From Alteromonas ponticola (GTDB lineage: Bacteria; Pseudomonadota; Gammaproteobacteria; Enterobacterales; Alteromonadaceae), in assembly GCF_012911815.1 (NCBI RefSeq), contig NZ_JAATNW010000006.1, positions 365,789 to 429,788 of the forward strand: a stretch of DNA of 64,000 nt, given 5' to 3'. Positions 27,031-35,991 of this stretch are shown here, in pieces (the stretch's first letter is position 1; the number at the start of each line of letters is the position of its first letter). The notes beneath the pieces are model-generated. The model was not told the DNA's origin and made no database searches. It saw only the letters and a list, made by a program, of their open reading frames with translations. The translations under genes were made by a program, and so were the position numbers.

Positions 27031-29490
27031 TTGAGAATACCTATTTTACCGCCAAAATTTGCTCAATGGTTCGCTCAAAAGGGGTGGGAACTGCGTGATT
27101 ATCAGCAGCAAATGTTGCGTGCTGCAGCCACGGACCAGCATACCTTGCTAGTTGCTCCGACGGGCGCGGGTAAAACCTTATCCGGTTTCTTGCCCAGCCT
27201 GATTGATTTGCAGGAGCGACCGCTTAAAGGTTTGCACACGTTGTATATCTCTCCGCTTAAAGCTCTTACGCAGGATATCCACCGTAATTTGCTTGATCCT
27301 ATCGAGCAGATGCAACTTCCGATTACCGCGGAAACCCGCACTGGCGATACGCCGTCGCATAAACGCCAGCGACAGCGCAAAAATCCGCCTAATATTCTGC
27401 TCACTACTCCAGAATCATTTATGCTGATGCTGTCTTACGCAGATGCGGGTAAACTCTTTGGTAACGTTCAGCGGGTTATTATTGATGAAATTCACAGTGT
27501 AGTCGCCAACAAGCGCGGGGATTTTACTGCCCTTGCGTTAAGTCGGTTATCCACGCTGGCACCCAGGGTGAAGAGAATTGGGCTTTCTGCAACCATTGCT
27601 GAACCTGAAGTAATAGCTGGCTGGCTGGGTAACACTGGCACTCCTGCAGCAATTATCAACGTGCCTTCACCGGTTAAACCTCAGGTGACGATATTGAAAT
27701 CGCCAAACCGTATGCCGTTTGGCGGCTATATGGCCAAATACGCGATGAGTGATATCTATGCGGCGATTGAGCAGGCAAAAATCTGTCTGGTTTTTGTTAA
27801 TACCCGCGCCCAGGCTGAATTGGTATTCCAGATGCTGTGGGAAGAAAATCGTCTTGGTTTACCTATCGCACTTTATCATGGCTCACTAAGCAAGGAGCAG
27901 CGGCGCAAAACTGAGGCGATGATGGCGGCGGGGCAGTTGCGTGCTATCGTGTCTACGTCTGCATTGGAACTGGGCATTGACTGGGGGAATGTTGACCTGG
28001 TGATTCAGGTAGGCGCGCCTAAAGGAGTTAGCCGGTTAATGCAGCGTATTGGGCGGGCCAATCACCGTCTGGATGAACCCAGTGTGGCACTGCTGGTACC
28101 GGCAAATCGCTTTGAAGCGCTTGAATGCCAGGCGGCAGTGGATGCCATTGAAGCGGGACAATTGGACGGCGATGCCCCGCAGCCCGGTGCCATGGATATT
28201 CTGCCTCAATTTATTCTGAATTGCGCCTGTCATGAACCCATTGAACCTGAACAAATCTATCAGCAAATTATTGATGCCGCACCGTATCAGGGGGTAAGTC
28301 GTGAGGAATTTCACAAGCTGCTAGCCTTTACCCGTGACGGAGGGAATGCGTTGCGGGCGTACGAGCGTTATCAACGTCTAGTGGAAAATGACGAGGGCAA
28401 ACTGTCACCGGCCGACAAACGAGTTATCCAGCGCCACCGACAAAATATCGGTACCATTGTCGAAGCGGGACGGTTGAAAGTGAAGCGTCTGCGCAGAGGT
28501 AATCAGGGCACCATCGTGGGTGAGGTGGAAGAGTATTTTGCGCAACAGTTAACCCCTGGCGATACTTTTATTTTTGCTGGTGAAGTATTGCAGTACGAGG
28601 CAATAAGAGACATGCAATTGCATGCACGGCCAGCCAAGGGCAAAGATCCCAAGATTCCCAGCTACGTGGGCGGACAAATGCCAATGTCGACCTTTTTAGC
28701 TGATAACGTAAAACGGCTCTTGCACGATCCGGATGAATGGAAAAAGTTACCGGAACAAGTCGTAGAATGGTTGCACTTACAACAGGGCTTTTCACAAATT
28801 CCCACCCCGGATCGCGTGTTAGTAGAGCAATTTCCTTATCGCAACACGTTCTACACCCTGTTCTACACCTTTGAAGGACGCAAGGCTAATCAGACGTTAG
28901 GCATGCTGCTTACCCGTCGCATGGAAAAACTGAGGCTGAAACCACTCAGTTTCAGCGTCACCGATTATGGTCTGTCTATCAGCGCGCTAAGAGAAATTTC
29001 CTCTGCACAGTTATCAACTCTTTTTCAACCTGATATTTTAGGCGATGAACTGGAAGACTGGATGCTACAGGCACCCATGCTCAAGCGTTCTTTCAGGCAG
29101 GTGGCAGTAGTAAGCGGATTAACCGAACAACGTTATCACAGCAGTCAAAAAACCATGAAGCAGGTAACCTTTTCTACTGACCTGATTTATGACACATTAC
29201 GTGAATATGACCCTGATCATATCCTGTTAAGTGTGGCGCGAGCAGATGCCGAGCGCGAACTGCTGGATCTCAGGCGCCTGGCCGATATGTTAATTCGATA
29301 TGTAGGGAAAACTACATTGGTTAGTCTACCGAAGGTGTCACCTATGGCCATTCCTATTGTACTGGATGTGCGTAGTGAACAGGTTAAGGGGGCCGGCGCC
29401 CATGACTTGCTCGAGCAGGCCGATCTGTATGCAGAAGCGGAAGCCATGATGGAGGAAATTCGGGAGCTATTAAGTGGCAGTAACAGCTGA
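27031..29490 (+). CDS. Ligase-associated DEXH-box helicase (Lhr-like)
   Basis: An 819-residue SF2 helicase of the Lhr family. Visible motifs: Walker A APTGAGKT (42-49), Ia SPLKAL, II DEIH (152-155), III LSATIAEP, V STSALELGIDWG and VI QRIGRANHR. The second half is the Lhr-type winged-helix and C-terminal region. The start is TTG at 27031, immediately after an in-frame TAA, so it cannot lie further upstream. It is divergent from the exonuclease-ligase pair and overlaps the phosphoesterase gene by 17 bases, which together form the known four-gene ligase-associated repair set. Confidence 0.92.
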   Translation: MRIPILPPKFAQWFAQKGWELRDYQQQMLRAAATDQHTLLVAPTGAGKTLSGFLPSLIDLQERPLKGLHTLYISPLKALTQDIHRNLLDPIEQMQLPITAETRTGDTPSHKRQRQRKNPPNILLTTPESFMLMLSYADAGKLFGNVQRVIIDEIHSVVANKRGDFTALALSRLSTLAPRVKRIGLSATIAEPEVIAGWLGNTGTPAAIINVPSPVKPQVTILKSPNRMPFGGYMAKYAMSDIYAAIEQAKICLVFVNTRAQAELVFQMLWEENRLGLPIALYHGSLSKEQRRKTEAMMAAGQLRAIVSTSALELGIDWGNVDLVIQVGAPKGVSRLMQRIGRANHRLDEPSVALLVPANRFEALECQAAVDAIEAGQLDGDAPQPGAMDILPQFILNCACHEPIEPEQIYQQIIDAAPYQGVSREEFHKLLAFTRDGGNALRAYERYQRLVENDEGKLSPADKRVIQRHRQNIGTIVEAGRLKVKRLRRGNQGTIVGEVEEYFAQQLTPGDTFIFAGEVLQYEAIRDMQLHARPAKGKDPKIPSYVGGQMPMSTFLADNVKRLLHDPDEWKKLPEQVVEWLHLQQGFSQIPTPDRVLVEQFPYRNTFYTLFYTFEGRKANQTLGMLLTRRMEKLRLKPLSFSVTDYGLSISALREISSAQLSTLFQPDILGDELEDWMLQAPMLKRSFRQVAVVSGLTEQRYHSSQKTMKQVTFSTDLIYDTLREYDPDHILLSVARADAERELLDLRRLADMLIRYVGKTTLVSLPKVSPMAIPIVLDVRSEQVKGAGAHDLLEQADLYAEAEAMMEEIRELLSGSNS

Positions 29491-30199
29491 CTGGCTATAT
29501 CAAGCTATTACCAATAAACAAGGTGTCATCGTTAAACTGGCGGATATCAGCTGGTTTCTGCATGCTCAGGGAGTGGCCTTTTGTCCGGTGCACGATACCT
29601 TGCTGGTTTCAGATCTGCATTTTGAAAAAGGCAGTTACCTGGTCCAGTCGGGTAACCCGTTGCTTCCACTTGATACCTTTGCAACGCTGCAGCGTCTGCT
29701 AAAACTGATTAAGCTCTTTAAGCCGGCCAGGGTGGTTTGTCTGGGCGACAGTTTTCATGATAAGGGAGCATTTACGCGCTTGTCAGCAGATGACCGGACC
29801 GCGCTATCCCATCTAATCGATATGGTTGCCGAGTGGGTATGGATTTTGGGCAACCACGATCCTGACCTGCCTGCTGAGATCCCCGGTAACAAGCGTAAGC
29901 AATTATCAATTGGTAATATCCGAATTGTGCATGAGCCCGAGGCAGATGCCAGCTATCAGATGGTGGGTCACTATCATCCCAAAGGAAAAGTCAGTGTAAA
30001 TCGGCATGCAATGAGGGGGAAATGCTTTGTACTAACGGAAACCCTGCTCATTATGCCATCGTTCGGTCAATATACCGGAGGATTGGATGTCAATGATACG
30101 GCGATAACTGAGCATGCGCCAAAAGCAGCACGTCAGTGTTTTTTAATGTATGAAGGCGCATTGTATCAGTTAAATGAACGAGGGCGAAAAAGGCAGTAA
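29474..30199 (+). CDS. pdeM: Ligase-associated metallophosphoesterase (PdeM type)
   Basis: A 241-residue calcineurin-like phosphoesterase, the fourth member of the ligase-associated DNA repair cluster. Metal ligands are seen at D47 and H49 (VSDLHFEKGS), D92 (LGDSFHD), N127 and H128 (GNHDPD), and in GHYHPK near residue 170. It starts at a GTG that overlaps the helicase stop by 17 bases. Its role in repair (phosphatase, nuclease or phosphodiesterase) is not established. It is convergent with aguB; a 9-bp hairpin lies between the two. Confidence 0.9.
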   Translation: MAVTADWLYQAITNKQGVIVKLADISWFLHAQGVAFCPVHDTLLVSDLHFEKGSYLVQSGNPLLPLDTFATLQRLLKLIKLFKPARVVCLGDSFHDKGAFTRLSADDRTALSHLIDMVAEWVWILGNHDPDLPAEIPGNKRKQLSIGNIRIVHEPEADASYQMVGHYHPKGKVSVNRHAMRGKCFVLTETLLIMPSFGQYTGGLDVNDTAITEHAPKAARQCFLMYEGALYQLNERGRKRQ

Positions 30200-30204
30200 T
30201 CACA

Positions 30205-30229
30205 GGCTATCGGAACGTAGCCGATAGCC
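30205..30229. terminator. Hairpin between convergent pdeM and aguB
   Basis: A perfect 9-bp stem (GGCTATCGG with CCGATAGCC) around a 7-base loop, placed symmetrically between two convergent stops. It lacks a T-run on either strand, so it may be a weak bidirectional terminator or simply protect 3' ends. Confidence 0.5.
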
Positions 30230-30242
30230 CACAATGGTAAAC

Positions 30243-31136
30243 CTAATCCAGCCAGCGTTTGGTCAGGTTGTCGTACGCGTCAATGCGACGGTCACGGAAA
30301 TAGGGCCAGATGCGTTTGACGTGTTCAGTGCGCTCCATATCCAGTTCAACTGACAGGGTCGTTTCGTCATCGACACCCGCCTGCGCTAATATTTCCCCCT
30401 GGGGGCCTGCAATAAAGCTCTGCCCCCAGAATTGTATACCTGGATCGTTTTCCGCCGGCGAGACTTCAAAACCGGTGCGGTTGGCGACCACCACAGGCAA
30501 TGAGTTAGCCACAGCATGAGCACGCTGAATTGTCTGCCAGGCACCAAATTGACGTGATTTTTCGTCGTCAGTGTCGCGCTTGTCCCAGCCAATCGCGGTG
30601 GGATAAAACAGAATTTCAGCACCAGCCAATGCCATCAGGCGGGCCGCTTCCGGATACCACTGATCCCAGCACACCAGCACACCCAGCTTACCCACACTGG
30701 TTTCGATCGGTTTAAAGCCCATGTCGCCGGGGGTAAAATAAAATTTTTCGTAAAAGCCCGGATCATCAGGAATGTGCATTTTACGATAGCGTCCGGCGAT
30801 TTCTCTGCTGCGATCAAATACCACGGCAGTGTTGTGATACAGTCCGGCAGCTCGCTTTTCAAATAGCGAGGTCACCAGCACAATATTGTGTTTTTCTGCC
30901 AACGCACCAAAATACTCGGTGGCGGGCCCGGGGATAGGTTCAGCTAAATCAAACGCATCTACGTTTTCGTCCTGACAGAAATAAAGCGTACTGTGTAACT
31001 CCTGCAACATTATGCATTCACAGCCCTGCGCTGCCAGTTCAGCGATTTTGTCTGCGCTTTTTTGCCAGTTTGTTTGTTTGTCGTTATCTGCAACGGCCTG
31101 CTGAACCAGACCAACTTTAAGTTTATTCGGTCGCAT
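30243..31136 (-). CDS. aguB: N-carbamoylputrescine amidase
   Basis: A nitrilase-superfamily enzyme that hydrolyses N-carbamoylputrescine to putrescine, CO2 and ammonia, the second step of the agmatine route to polyamines. The 297-residue protein has the E-K-C catalytic triad at E46 (LQELHST), K119 (YRKMHIPDD) and C156 (VLVCWDQWYPE). Length and motifs match plant and Pseudomonas AguB. It overlaps aguA by 14 bases and is expressed from the same transcript. Confidence 0.96.
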   Translation of the reverse strand: MRPNKLKVGLVQQAVADNDKQTNWQKSADKIAELAAQGCECIMLQELHSTLYFCQDENVDAFDLAEPIPGPATEYFGALAEKHNIVLVTSLFEKRAAGLYHNTAVVFDRSREIAGRYRKMHIPDDPGFYEKFYFTPGDMGFKPIETSVGKLGVLVCWDQWYPEAARLMALAGAEILFYPTAIGWDKRDTDDEKSRQFGAWQTIQRAHAVANSLPVVVANRTGFEVSPAENDPGIQFWGQSFIAGPQGEILAQAGVDDETTLSVELDMERTEHVKRIWPYFRDRRIDAYDNLTKRWLD

Positions 31137-32178
31137 AAACGCTTACTCCATTTTTAATTTGGGAGACCACATCGGCCTTGAGGGTTTCGACAGGTATCTG
31201 CATGGAAATACAATGCAGACTACCATATTGCTGAACCAACACAGCGCAATCAACAGGCACGATGGTATGATGTGGATAAGCCAGTTGCATTACACTGATT
31301 GCCATATCATCTTCAGGTTGTTGATAAACAGGTAGCAATATCCGGTCGTTACAGATCAAAAAATTTGCATACGATGCCGGTAATCTATCGCCGTCTTCGT
31401 TGAAGATGGCGGGCAATGGCAAGTGGAATTGGCGGTGGTTGGGAAGTTGCGCTTCACACTCTTTACACAATGCGTCGAGCGAGCCAAAATGTGGATCTTC
31501 TTTTCGATTGTGTGCCGCCTGAATAACCAGACCTTTATTTGGGGTAAAGCGCACCAGGGTATCGATGTGCCCGTCCGTATCATCGCCCTCTAAGTGACCG
31601 TGCTCAAGGATGGTAATGGATTTTGCGCCAAGTCTTTGAGTAAATTCGTCGCGATATTGTCCCAGTGTCAGTTCACCGTTGCGCTCAGGATTCAGAAGGC
31701 ATAACGACGTGCTCAGCAAGTGACCGTCCGCATCAATTTCCAATGCGCCGCCTTCGGCCACAATATTCGCGTGAACTGCGTCGTTGCGGCACAAATTGAA
31801 CAGGTAACGTTGATTCACTTCGTTATCGTCAGCCGCGTGAAATTTATTACCCCAGCCATTAAAGCGAAATTCGACCGGAATTTTTTCACCTTCACGATCA
31901 CAGGTTAGAAATGCATAATCCCGCACCCAGGTATCATTAAACACCGCGGGAACGATCATTACCTTCGCATCAGTGGGTAAGTGGCTTTTCACCTCACCAA
32001 CATCATCATCAGAGGCGAGTAAAATGACGCCGACACCGGCAAGGTTTATCTGTTTGATAAGCTCTATGTAAGTCTGCCTGGCCGCGTCCAGCCACGGCGC
32101 CCAGTCTGTGCGCTGGTGGGGCCACGCCAGTACAACAGCTTCAATGGGTTTCCATTCAGGGATGAGTCGTTGGTGCAT
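31123..32178 (-). CDS. aguA: Agmatine deiminase
   Basis: Agmatine deiminase converts agmatine to N-carbamoylputrescine plus ammonia. The 351-residue product shows the guanidino-modifying-enzyme pattern: NDTWVRDYAF, NGWGNKF, EGGALEIDADGHLLST, the catalytic His region LEHGHLEGDDTDGHIDT, and the nucleophile Cys in GSLHCISMQIP near residue 323. I chose the ATG at 32178, which has a GAGG Shine-Dalgarno; an upstream in-frame TTG at 32190 lacks one. It is the first gene of the aguA-aguB operon. Confidence 0.95.
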   Translation of the reverse strand: MHQRLIPEWKPIEAVVLAWPHQRTDWAPWLDAARQTYIELIKQINLAGVGVILLASDDDVGEVKSHLPTDAKVMIVPAVFNDTWVRDYAFLTCDREGEKIPVEFRFNGWGNKFHAADDNEVNQRYLFNLCRNDAVHANIVAEGGALEIDADGHLLSTSLCLLNPERNGELTLGQYRDEFTQRLGAKSITILEHGHLEGDDTDGHIDTLVRFTPNKGLVIQAAHNRKEDPHFGSLDALCKECEAQLPNHRQFHLPLPAIFNEDGDRLPASYANFLICNDRILLPVYQQPEDDMAISVMQLAYPHHTIVPVDCAVLVQQYGSLHCISMQIPVETLKADVVSQIKNGVSVYATE

Positions 32179-32285
32179 ATCGCGCCTCAAAAAAAATCAG
32201 GCTGCAAGTATAGCCATTCATCAGTAGGCTACCAACTGTTGTTTCGCTTATTTAAAAGAAATGGCCCAATTAAATCGTTGCCCAA

Positions 32286-32639
32286 TCACCCGCGCCATCT
32301 ATCGAGTCGTTTTTGCCAATCTCCCTGATCTTGCCTTTCACAGCTTTCTTCGCTATCCATGCGCACATGGCGACGAATGTCCTTAACCCGAATCCCTATT
32401 TTGAGCAATTCAGCTTGAATCAGGCGTCTTAGTTTTTTGTCAGCTTCACACTCTATCGCACTGGCCATTGCGCTGTCTGATGAAAAAACGCAGGTGATCA
32501 TCAGGCTGCCAGGAAAGTTGTCGTAGCGGGTGGTATGGGTCAACCATTCAAATCCAACACGCCAACATTTGGCAGTTTCACACACTGCAGTCAGCGCGTT
32601 TATGAGATTGTTTTCACGCTTTTTAATGGTCTTATTCAT
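32286..32639 (-). CDS. Conserved hypothetical protein
   Basis: A 117-residue soluble protein with no signal peptide or membrane segment. I associate it with a small family in marine gammaproteobacteria (pattern: ALTAVCETA, FEWLTHTTRYDNFPGSLMITCVF, GIRVKDIRRHVRMDSEE) whose members are sometimes labelled Fis-family regulators, but I see no Fis-like helix-turn-helix. Function unknown. It is transcribed in the same direction as aguA and lies about 100 bases upstream of it. Confidence 0.65.
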   Translation of the reverse strand: MNKTIKKRENNLINALTAVCETAKCWRVGFEWLTHTTRYDNFPGSLMITCVFSSDSAMASAIECEADKKLRRLIQAELLKIGIRVKDIRRHVRMDSEESCERQDQGDWQKRLDRWRG

Positions 32640-32801
32640 AAACTTTACACGTAATGGTCTTTGCCTGGGATCGTATCATTTACAGTAATAACGATGGAGT
32701 TATTTTGGACAACTCGCGTTTATTTATCGGTGGTGATAAAATTACCAGTCCAGAGGCTCTGGTAGCCTTTAAAATTTGTTTGAGATAGACGGATTGTGTG
32801 G

Positions 32802-33488
32802 ATGTCAGTAAATAAAGCAGTGATTGTGCGTGATGCGCTTGAAACATCAATATCAAAAGAGGCGCTGCTGGTGCGTAATGCACTGGAGGCGAAGGGCCTG
32901 GAAACGCCCATGATCGATGTCGACCTCAGTGATGAAGAAAAGCGCCGGAAAATCGCTGCGGCAATGAGCGATATTCTTGATGTGTTAGGGCTTGATCGTA
33001 ATGACGACAGTCTAATGGATACGCCTGCGCGTATCGCAAAAATGTATGTCGACGAGATATTTTCCGGGTTGGATTACCGAAAGTTCCCCAAGATTACGCA
33101 AATTGAAAACAAGATGCAGCTGGCAGAACCGGTCAAAGTATCTGACATCAGTTTGACCAGCACCTGTGAGCATCACTTTGTCACTATCGATGGCGCTGCA
33201 ACTGTAGCGTATATTCCTAAAGAAACCGTTATTGGCTTATCAAAAATCAACCGGTTAGTGAGCTTTTTTGCGCAGCGTCCTCAGGTCCAGGAGCGATTAA
33301 CCCAGCAGGTTATGGTGGCGTTGCAGGCATTAGCGGGCACAGAAGACGTGGCGGTTACCATTAACGCAACCCATTACTGTGTGAAAGCCAGAGGAATAAG
33401 AGATACTAATTCGTTCACGCGCACCTCTGCACTGGGCGGACAATTTACCCGGAATGCAGACTTGCGCAGAGAATTCTTTGCCAATTAA
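32802..33488 (+). CDS. folE: GTP cyclohydrolase I
   Basis: FolE opens GTP to 7,8-dihydroneopterin triphosphate, the first step of folate synthesis. Zinc-binding and catalytic residues are in [12 protein letters not shown] and the later [35 protein letters not shown] is the family signature. It closely follows the E. coli enzyme but has a 10-residue longer N-terminus. I prefer the ATG at 32802, nine bases after ACGGA; a GTG two codons earlier (32796) is too close to that site. Its TAA stop overlaps, on the other strand, the TAA of the zinc-ribbon gene. Confidence 0.96.
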   Translation: MSVNKAVIVRDALETSISKEALLVRNALEAKGLETPMIDVDLSDEEKRRKIAAAMSDILDVLGLDRNDDSLMDTPARIAKMYVDEIFSGLDYRKFPKITQIENKMQLAEPVKVSDISLTSTCEHHFVTIDGAATVAYIPKETVIGLSKINRLVSFFAQRPQVQERLTQQVMVALQALAGTEDVAVTINATHYCVKARGIRDTNSFTRTSALGGQFTRNADLRREFFAN

Positions 33489-33694
33489 GGTACGGTGTAT
33501 TCCTGGCCAGCGATGGCAACGACAATATTAATTTGATTGTTAATGCCGTCTGCCGGCGTAACCTCTAATTTGCAACCGCACTTTTCACAGGTGGTTAACT
33601 GTTCTTTATACATGTTTCGCAACGCGCGATCCGGGAGCGCGTTTATATGATTACACTGCGGGCACATGTATTCGTGGTGACTAGATGAGCTCAT
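33485..33694 (-). CDS. Small zinc-ribbon protein
   Basis: A 69-residue protein with two CxxC knuckles (C11/C14 and C36/C39, plus C41), which would hold one zinc ion as a rubredoxin-like ribbon; the remaining C-terminal 28 residues look like beta structure. I do not recognise the family. I chose the ATG at 33694 with a GAGG Shine-Dalgarno over an in-frame GTG at 33715. It is convergent with folE and their stop codons overlap by two bases. Confidence 0.6.
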   Translation of the reverse strand: MSSSSHHEYMCPQCNHINALPDRALRNMYKEQLTTCEKCGCKLEVTPADGINNQINIVVAIAGQEYTVP

Positions 33695-33732
33695 TGAATA
33701 TCCTCGAAAAACCACTTTACTGATGCCAGTTA

Positions 33733-33753
33733 CTCACTTCTCACTTCTCACTT
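33733..33753. repeat. Three tandem copies of a 7-base unit
   Basis: CTCACTT is repeated three times perfectly, followed by TTTTCCCGATTACTTCTT. The reverse complement shares AGTAATCGG with the low-complexity stretch before amiB (around 958-967). Nothing coding is seen in 33716-33985. Confidence 0.7.
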
Positions 33754-33925
33754 TTTCCCGATTACTTCTTATCCTTTAAAATGACAACCACACAATACTG
33801 TCGATAACGATGAGTAACTGATACTTCAATTATAGTTGAAAAGAACCCGCTCGCGCTGCTTTATGACCCGTTACCGCAGTGTGTGAATCTACTTCATTGC
33901 GGTCGGGTATCGGAGCCACTATCCA

Positions 33926-33955
33926 TTTCCACTGTCTATAAAGTTACAGTGGAAA
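33926..33955. repeat. 10-bp perfect inverted repeat
   Basis: TTTCCACTGT and ACAGTGGAAA are separated by 10 bases (CTATAAAGTT). It lies 31 bases beyond the stop of the glyoxalase-like gene (minus strand). No T-run follows, so it could be an operator or a weak terminator. Confidence 0.5.
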
Positions 33956-33985
33956 AGTTGAAATGGTTTTGTCTTTGCGGAAATT

Positions 33986-34384
33986 TCACGTAACGGTTTC
34001 GTACAATTCCAATGGTAAATTGTCGGGATCGCTGAAGAAGGTAAAACGTTTGGACGTGTAGGGGTCAGTTCGAACTGGTTCGCATTCAATATTGAAGTTT
34101 GCCAGGTGAGCTATTACAGCTTCCAGGTTGGCTACGCTGAAAGCCAGGTGCCTCAATCCCTGCGCTTCAGGTCTGGACGGGCGTTGAGGCGGGTTGGGGA
34201 ATGAGAAAAGTTCGATTTGCGTGCCGTCAGCAGCGCGCAGATCACATTTCCATGATTCTCGCTCTTTGCGATAATTTTCGTCGACAATATGAAATCCTAG
34301 GATCTGATGATAGAAATGTCGCGACGTTGCGTAATCACTGCAAATAATCGCAACGTGATGAACTCCCCCAATAAGCGGCTCCAT
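33986..34384 (-). CDS. Glyoxalase/VOC-family protein (YaeR-like)
   Basis: A 132-residue single-domain vicinal-oxygen-chelate protein resembling E. coli YaeR. The two beta-alpha-beta-beta-beta units are visible; likely metal ligands are the His in GGVHHVAIICSD, the Glu in IELFSFP, the His in LRHLAFSV and the Glu in LPLELYE. The substrate is unknown. The start is the ATG in TAATG shared with the aldo/keto reductase stop (GAGG Shine-Dalgarno), so the two are translationally coupled. Confidence 0.88.
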   Translation of the reverse strand: MEPLIGGVHHVAIICSDYATSRHFYHQILGFHIVDENYRKERESWKCDLRAADGTQIELFSFPNPPQRPSRPEAQGLRHLAFSVANLEAVIAHLANFNIECEPVRTDPYTSKRFTFFSDPDNLPLELYETVT

Positions 34385-35337
34385 TAAGGTACCTCCTCGC
34401 CACGAACACGTTCCAGCAGCAGGTACCAATCTTCTCTGCTCAGGGTGAACCGACCAACGTCAGCGCAGGCACGTATGCGGTCTAAATTAGTGGTGCCGAT
34501 CAGCGGTTGTATGCCAATGGGGTGACGCATCAGCCAGGCCAACAAAACAGCCTCAGCATGAGTGCTGTATTTTTGGGCTAATTGTTGCACCAGTTCGGAA
34601 GTGGCTTGTTCACGTGTATCTGTTGTGGGTCGGCCACTGAAGCGGCCTTGTGCCAGGCTGCCCCACGCCTGTAACTGCACCTTGTTAGTCCAGCAATACT
34701 CCAGAGTGCCTGGTGCATACCCCATCTGTCGATTTTGTATACTGCCGGTGGTGATGCCATCTTCAAGCCAATCCCTATGAGCAAGGCTCATTTCCAACTG
34801 ATTAACCACAATTGGCCTGTTCAGTGCTGCTTGTAAGAATGCAATCTGATGGCCATGCATGTTCGATACGCCCACGTGGGCAATTTTGCCCGCTTGAATC
34901 AGTTGCTGTAGTGCTTCCGCTAAAGGCTCAGGTTCCATTAGAGGATCGGGTCGATGCAGTAACAGAATATCCAGATGCTCCGTATGTAGACGGCGTAAAC
35001 TGTTTTCCACGGATGATTTGATCCAGGCAGGGCTGAAATCATAGCGCTTCGGGCCATGTTCATCGGCAAAGCGAATAGCACATTTGGATTGCAATATCAG
35101 TTTTTCTCTCAGTGCAGGCGTTTTCTTCAGCACTTCACCAAAAACCGCTTCAGCCTTGCCGTGAGTATAGATATCAGCATGATCGAACACCGTTATGCCC
35201 GCCTCAAGCGCCACGTTAATTACTTCTTCGGCTTGCTGTACATGTGAGCGGTCGTATTCAGTGCTATCCCAACCGCCGCCTAATCCCATGCATCCGTATA
35301 TCAAGTTGCTCGCTTGTGAAAAAATAGTCTTTAACAT
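34384..35337 (-). CDS. Aldo/keto reductase (YdhF-like)
   Basis: A 317-residue NADPH-dependent aldo/keto reductase with a TIM barrel. The catalytic residues expected for the family are visible: D and Y in FDHADIYTHG, K in LILQSKCAI and H in DILLLHRPDP. The closest named relative by pattern is E. coli YdhF (YGCMGLGGGWD, ALEAGITVFDHADIY, SPAWIKSSVENSLRRL). The physiological substrate is unknown. It is the first gene of a pair with the VOC protein, and divergent from the lipocalin gene. Confidence 0.9.
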   Translation of the reverse strand: MLKTIFSQASNLIYGCMGLGGGWDSTEYDRSHVQQAEEVINVALEAGITVFDHADIYTHGKAEAVFGEVLKKTPALREKLILQSKCAIRFADEHGPKRYDFSPAWIKSSVENSLRRLHTEHLDILLLHRPDPLMEPEPLAEALQQLIQAGKIAHVGVSNMHGHQIAFLQAALNRPIVVNQLEMSLAHRDWLEDGITTGSIQNRQMGYAPGTLEYCWTNKVQLQAWGSLAQGRFSGRPTTDTREQATSELVQQLAQKYSTHAEAVLLAWLMRHPIGIQPLIGTTNLDRIRACADVGRFTLSREDWYLLLERVRGEEVP

Positions 35338-35416
35338 GAACTAACCCGTATGACAGTTTCATATTTATAGCCTATCACGGCTTGCATAGGCTTATATCTA
35401 CTTTTTTGGAGTGATT

Positions 35417-35947
35417 ATGCGTTTCCTAATAGTTTTAATGATTATGCTGGTGTCGGGCTGCACAGGCGTGCCAGACAACATCAAACCAGTCTCAAATTTT
35501 GAGCTGCAGCGTTACCTGGGTAAATGGTACGAGATAGCGCGATTACCTCACCGATTTGAGGACGGACTGCACAAAGTTACTGCACATTACAGCCTGCGCG
35601 AAGATGGCGGAGTAAAGGTAGTTAATCGTGGTTACCACGTTGAAGACCAACAGTGGGATGAAGCTGAGGGGAAAGCCTATTTTGTTGATGATGAGAACAC
35701 GGGCCACTTAAAGGTAAGCTTTTTTGGTCCTTTCTACGCCAGTTATGTGATCATCACACTGGATGAAAATTATGAGTATGCCATGGTTACCGGACCGGAT
35801 CGTGATTACTTATGGCTGCTTTCACGCACGCCTACCTTAGGTAAAGAGACAGTTGCACGGTTAGTAGAACAGGCTGCGTCAATGGGTTATGCGGTGGATG
35901 ATTTGATTTTCGTCGAACAAAACATTGATACCTCAAAAACGGGTTAA
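35417..35947 (+). CDS. blc: Outer-membrane lipoprotein lipocalin Blc
   Basis: A bacterial lipocalin anchored to the outer membrane that binds lysophospholipids or similar amphiphiles. The 176-residue precursor has a lipobox LVSGC with the lipidated C15. Lipocalin signatures are LQRYLGKWYEIARLPHRFE (motif 1, G-x-W), YVIITLDENYEYAMVTGPDRDYLWLLSRTP (motifs 2-3 region, shown in separate strands) and the C-terminal helix. I chose the ATG at 35417 with a GGAG Shine-Dalgarno rather than the GTG two codons upstream. Confidence 0.93.
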   Translation: MRFLIVLMIMLVSGCTGVPDNIKPVSNFELQRYLGKWYEIARLPHRFEDGLHKVTAHYSLREDGGVKVVNRGYHVEDQQWDEAEGKAYFVDDENTGHLKVSFFGPFYASYVIITLDENYEYAMVTGPDRDYLWLLSRTPTLGKETVARLVEQAASMGYAVDDLIFVEQNIDTSKTG

Positions 35948-35991
35948 TCAAGTGGTATACTTGGGCGAAATAAGCAAATCAGGCAGACACA

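Noticed and set aside
32286..32639. Naming the 117-residue protein a Fis-family regulator
   Set aside because: Similar proteins may carry that label, but the C-terminal helix-turn-helix of Fis is not visible, so I left it unnamed.
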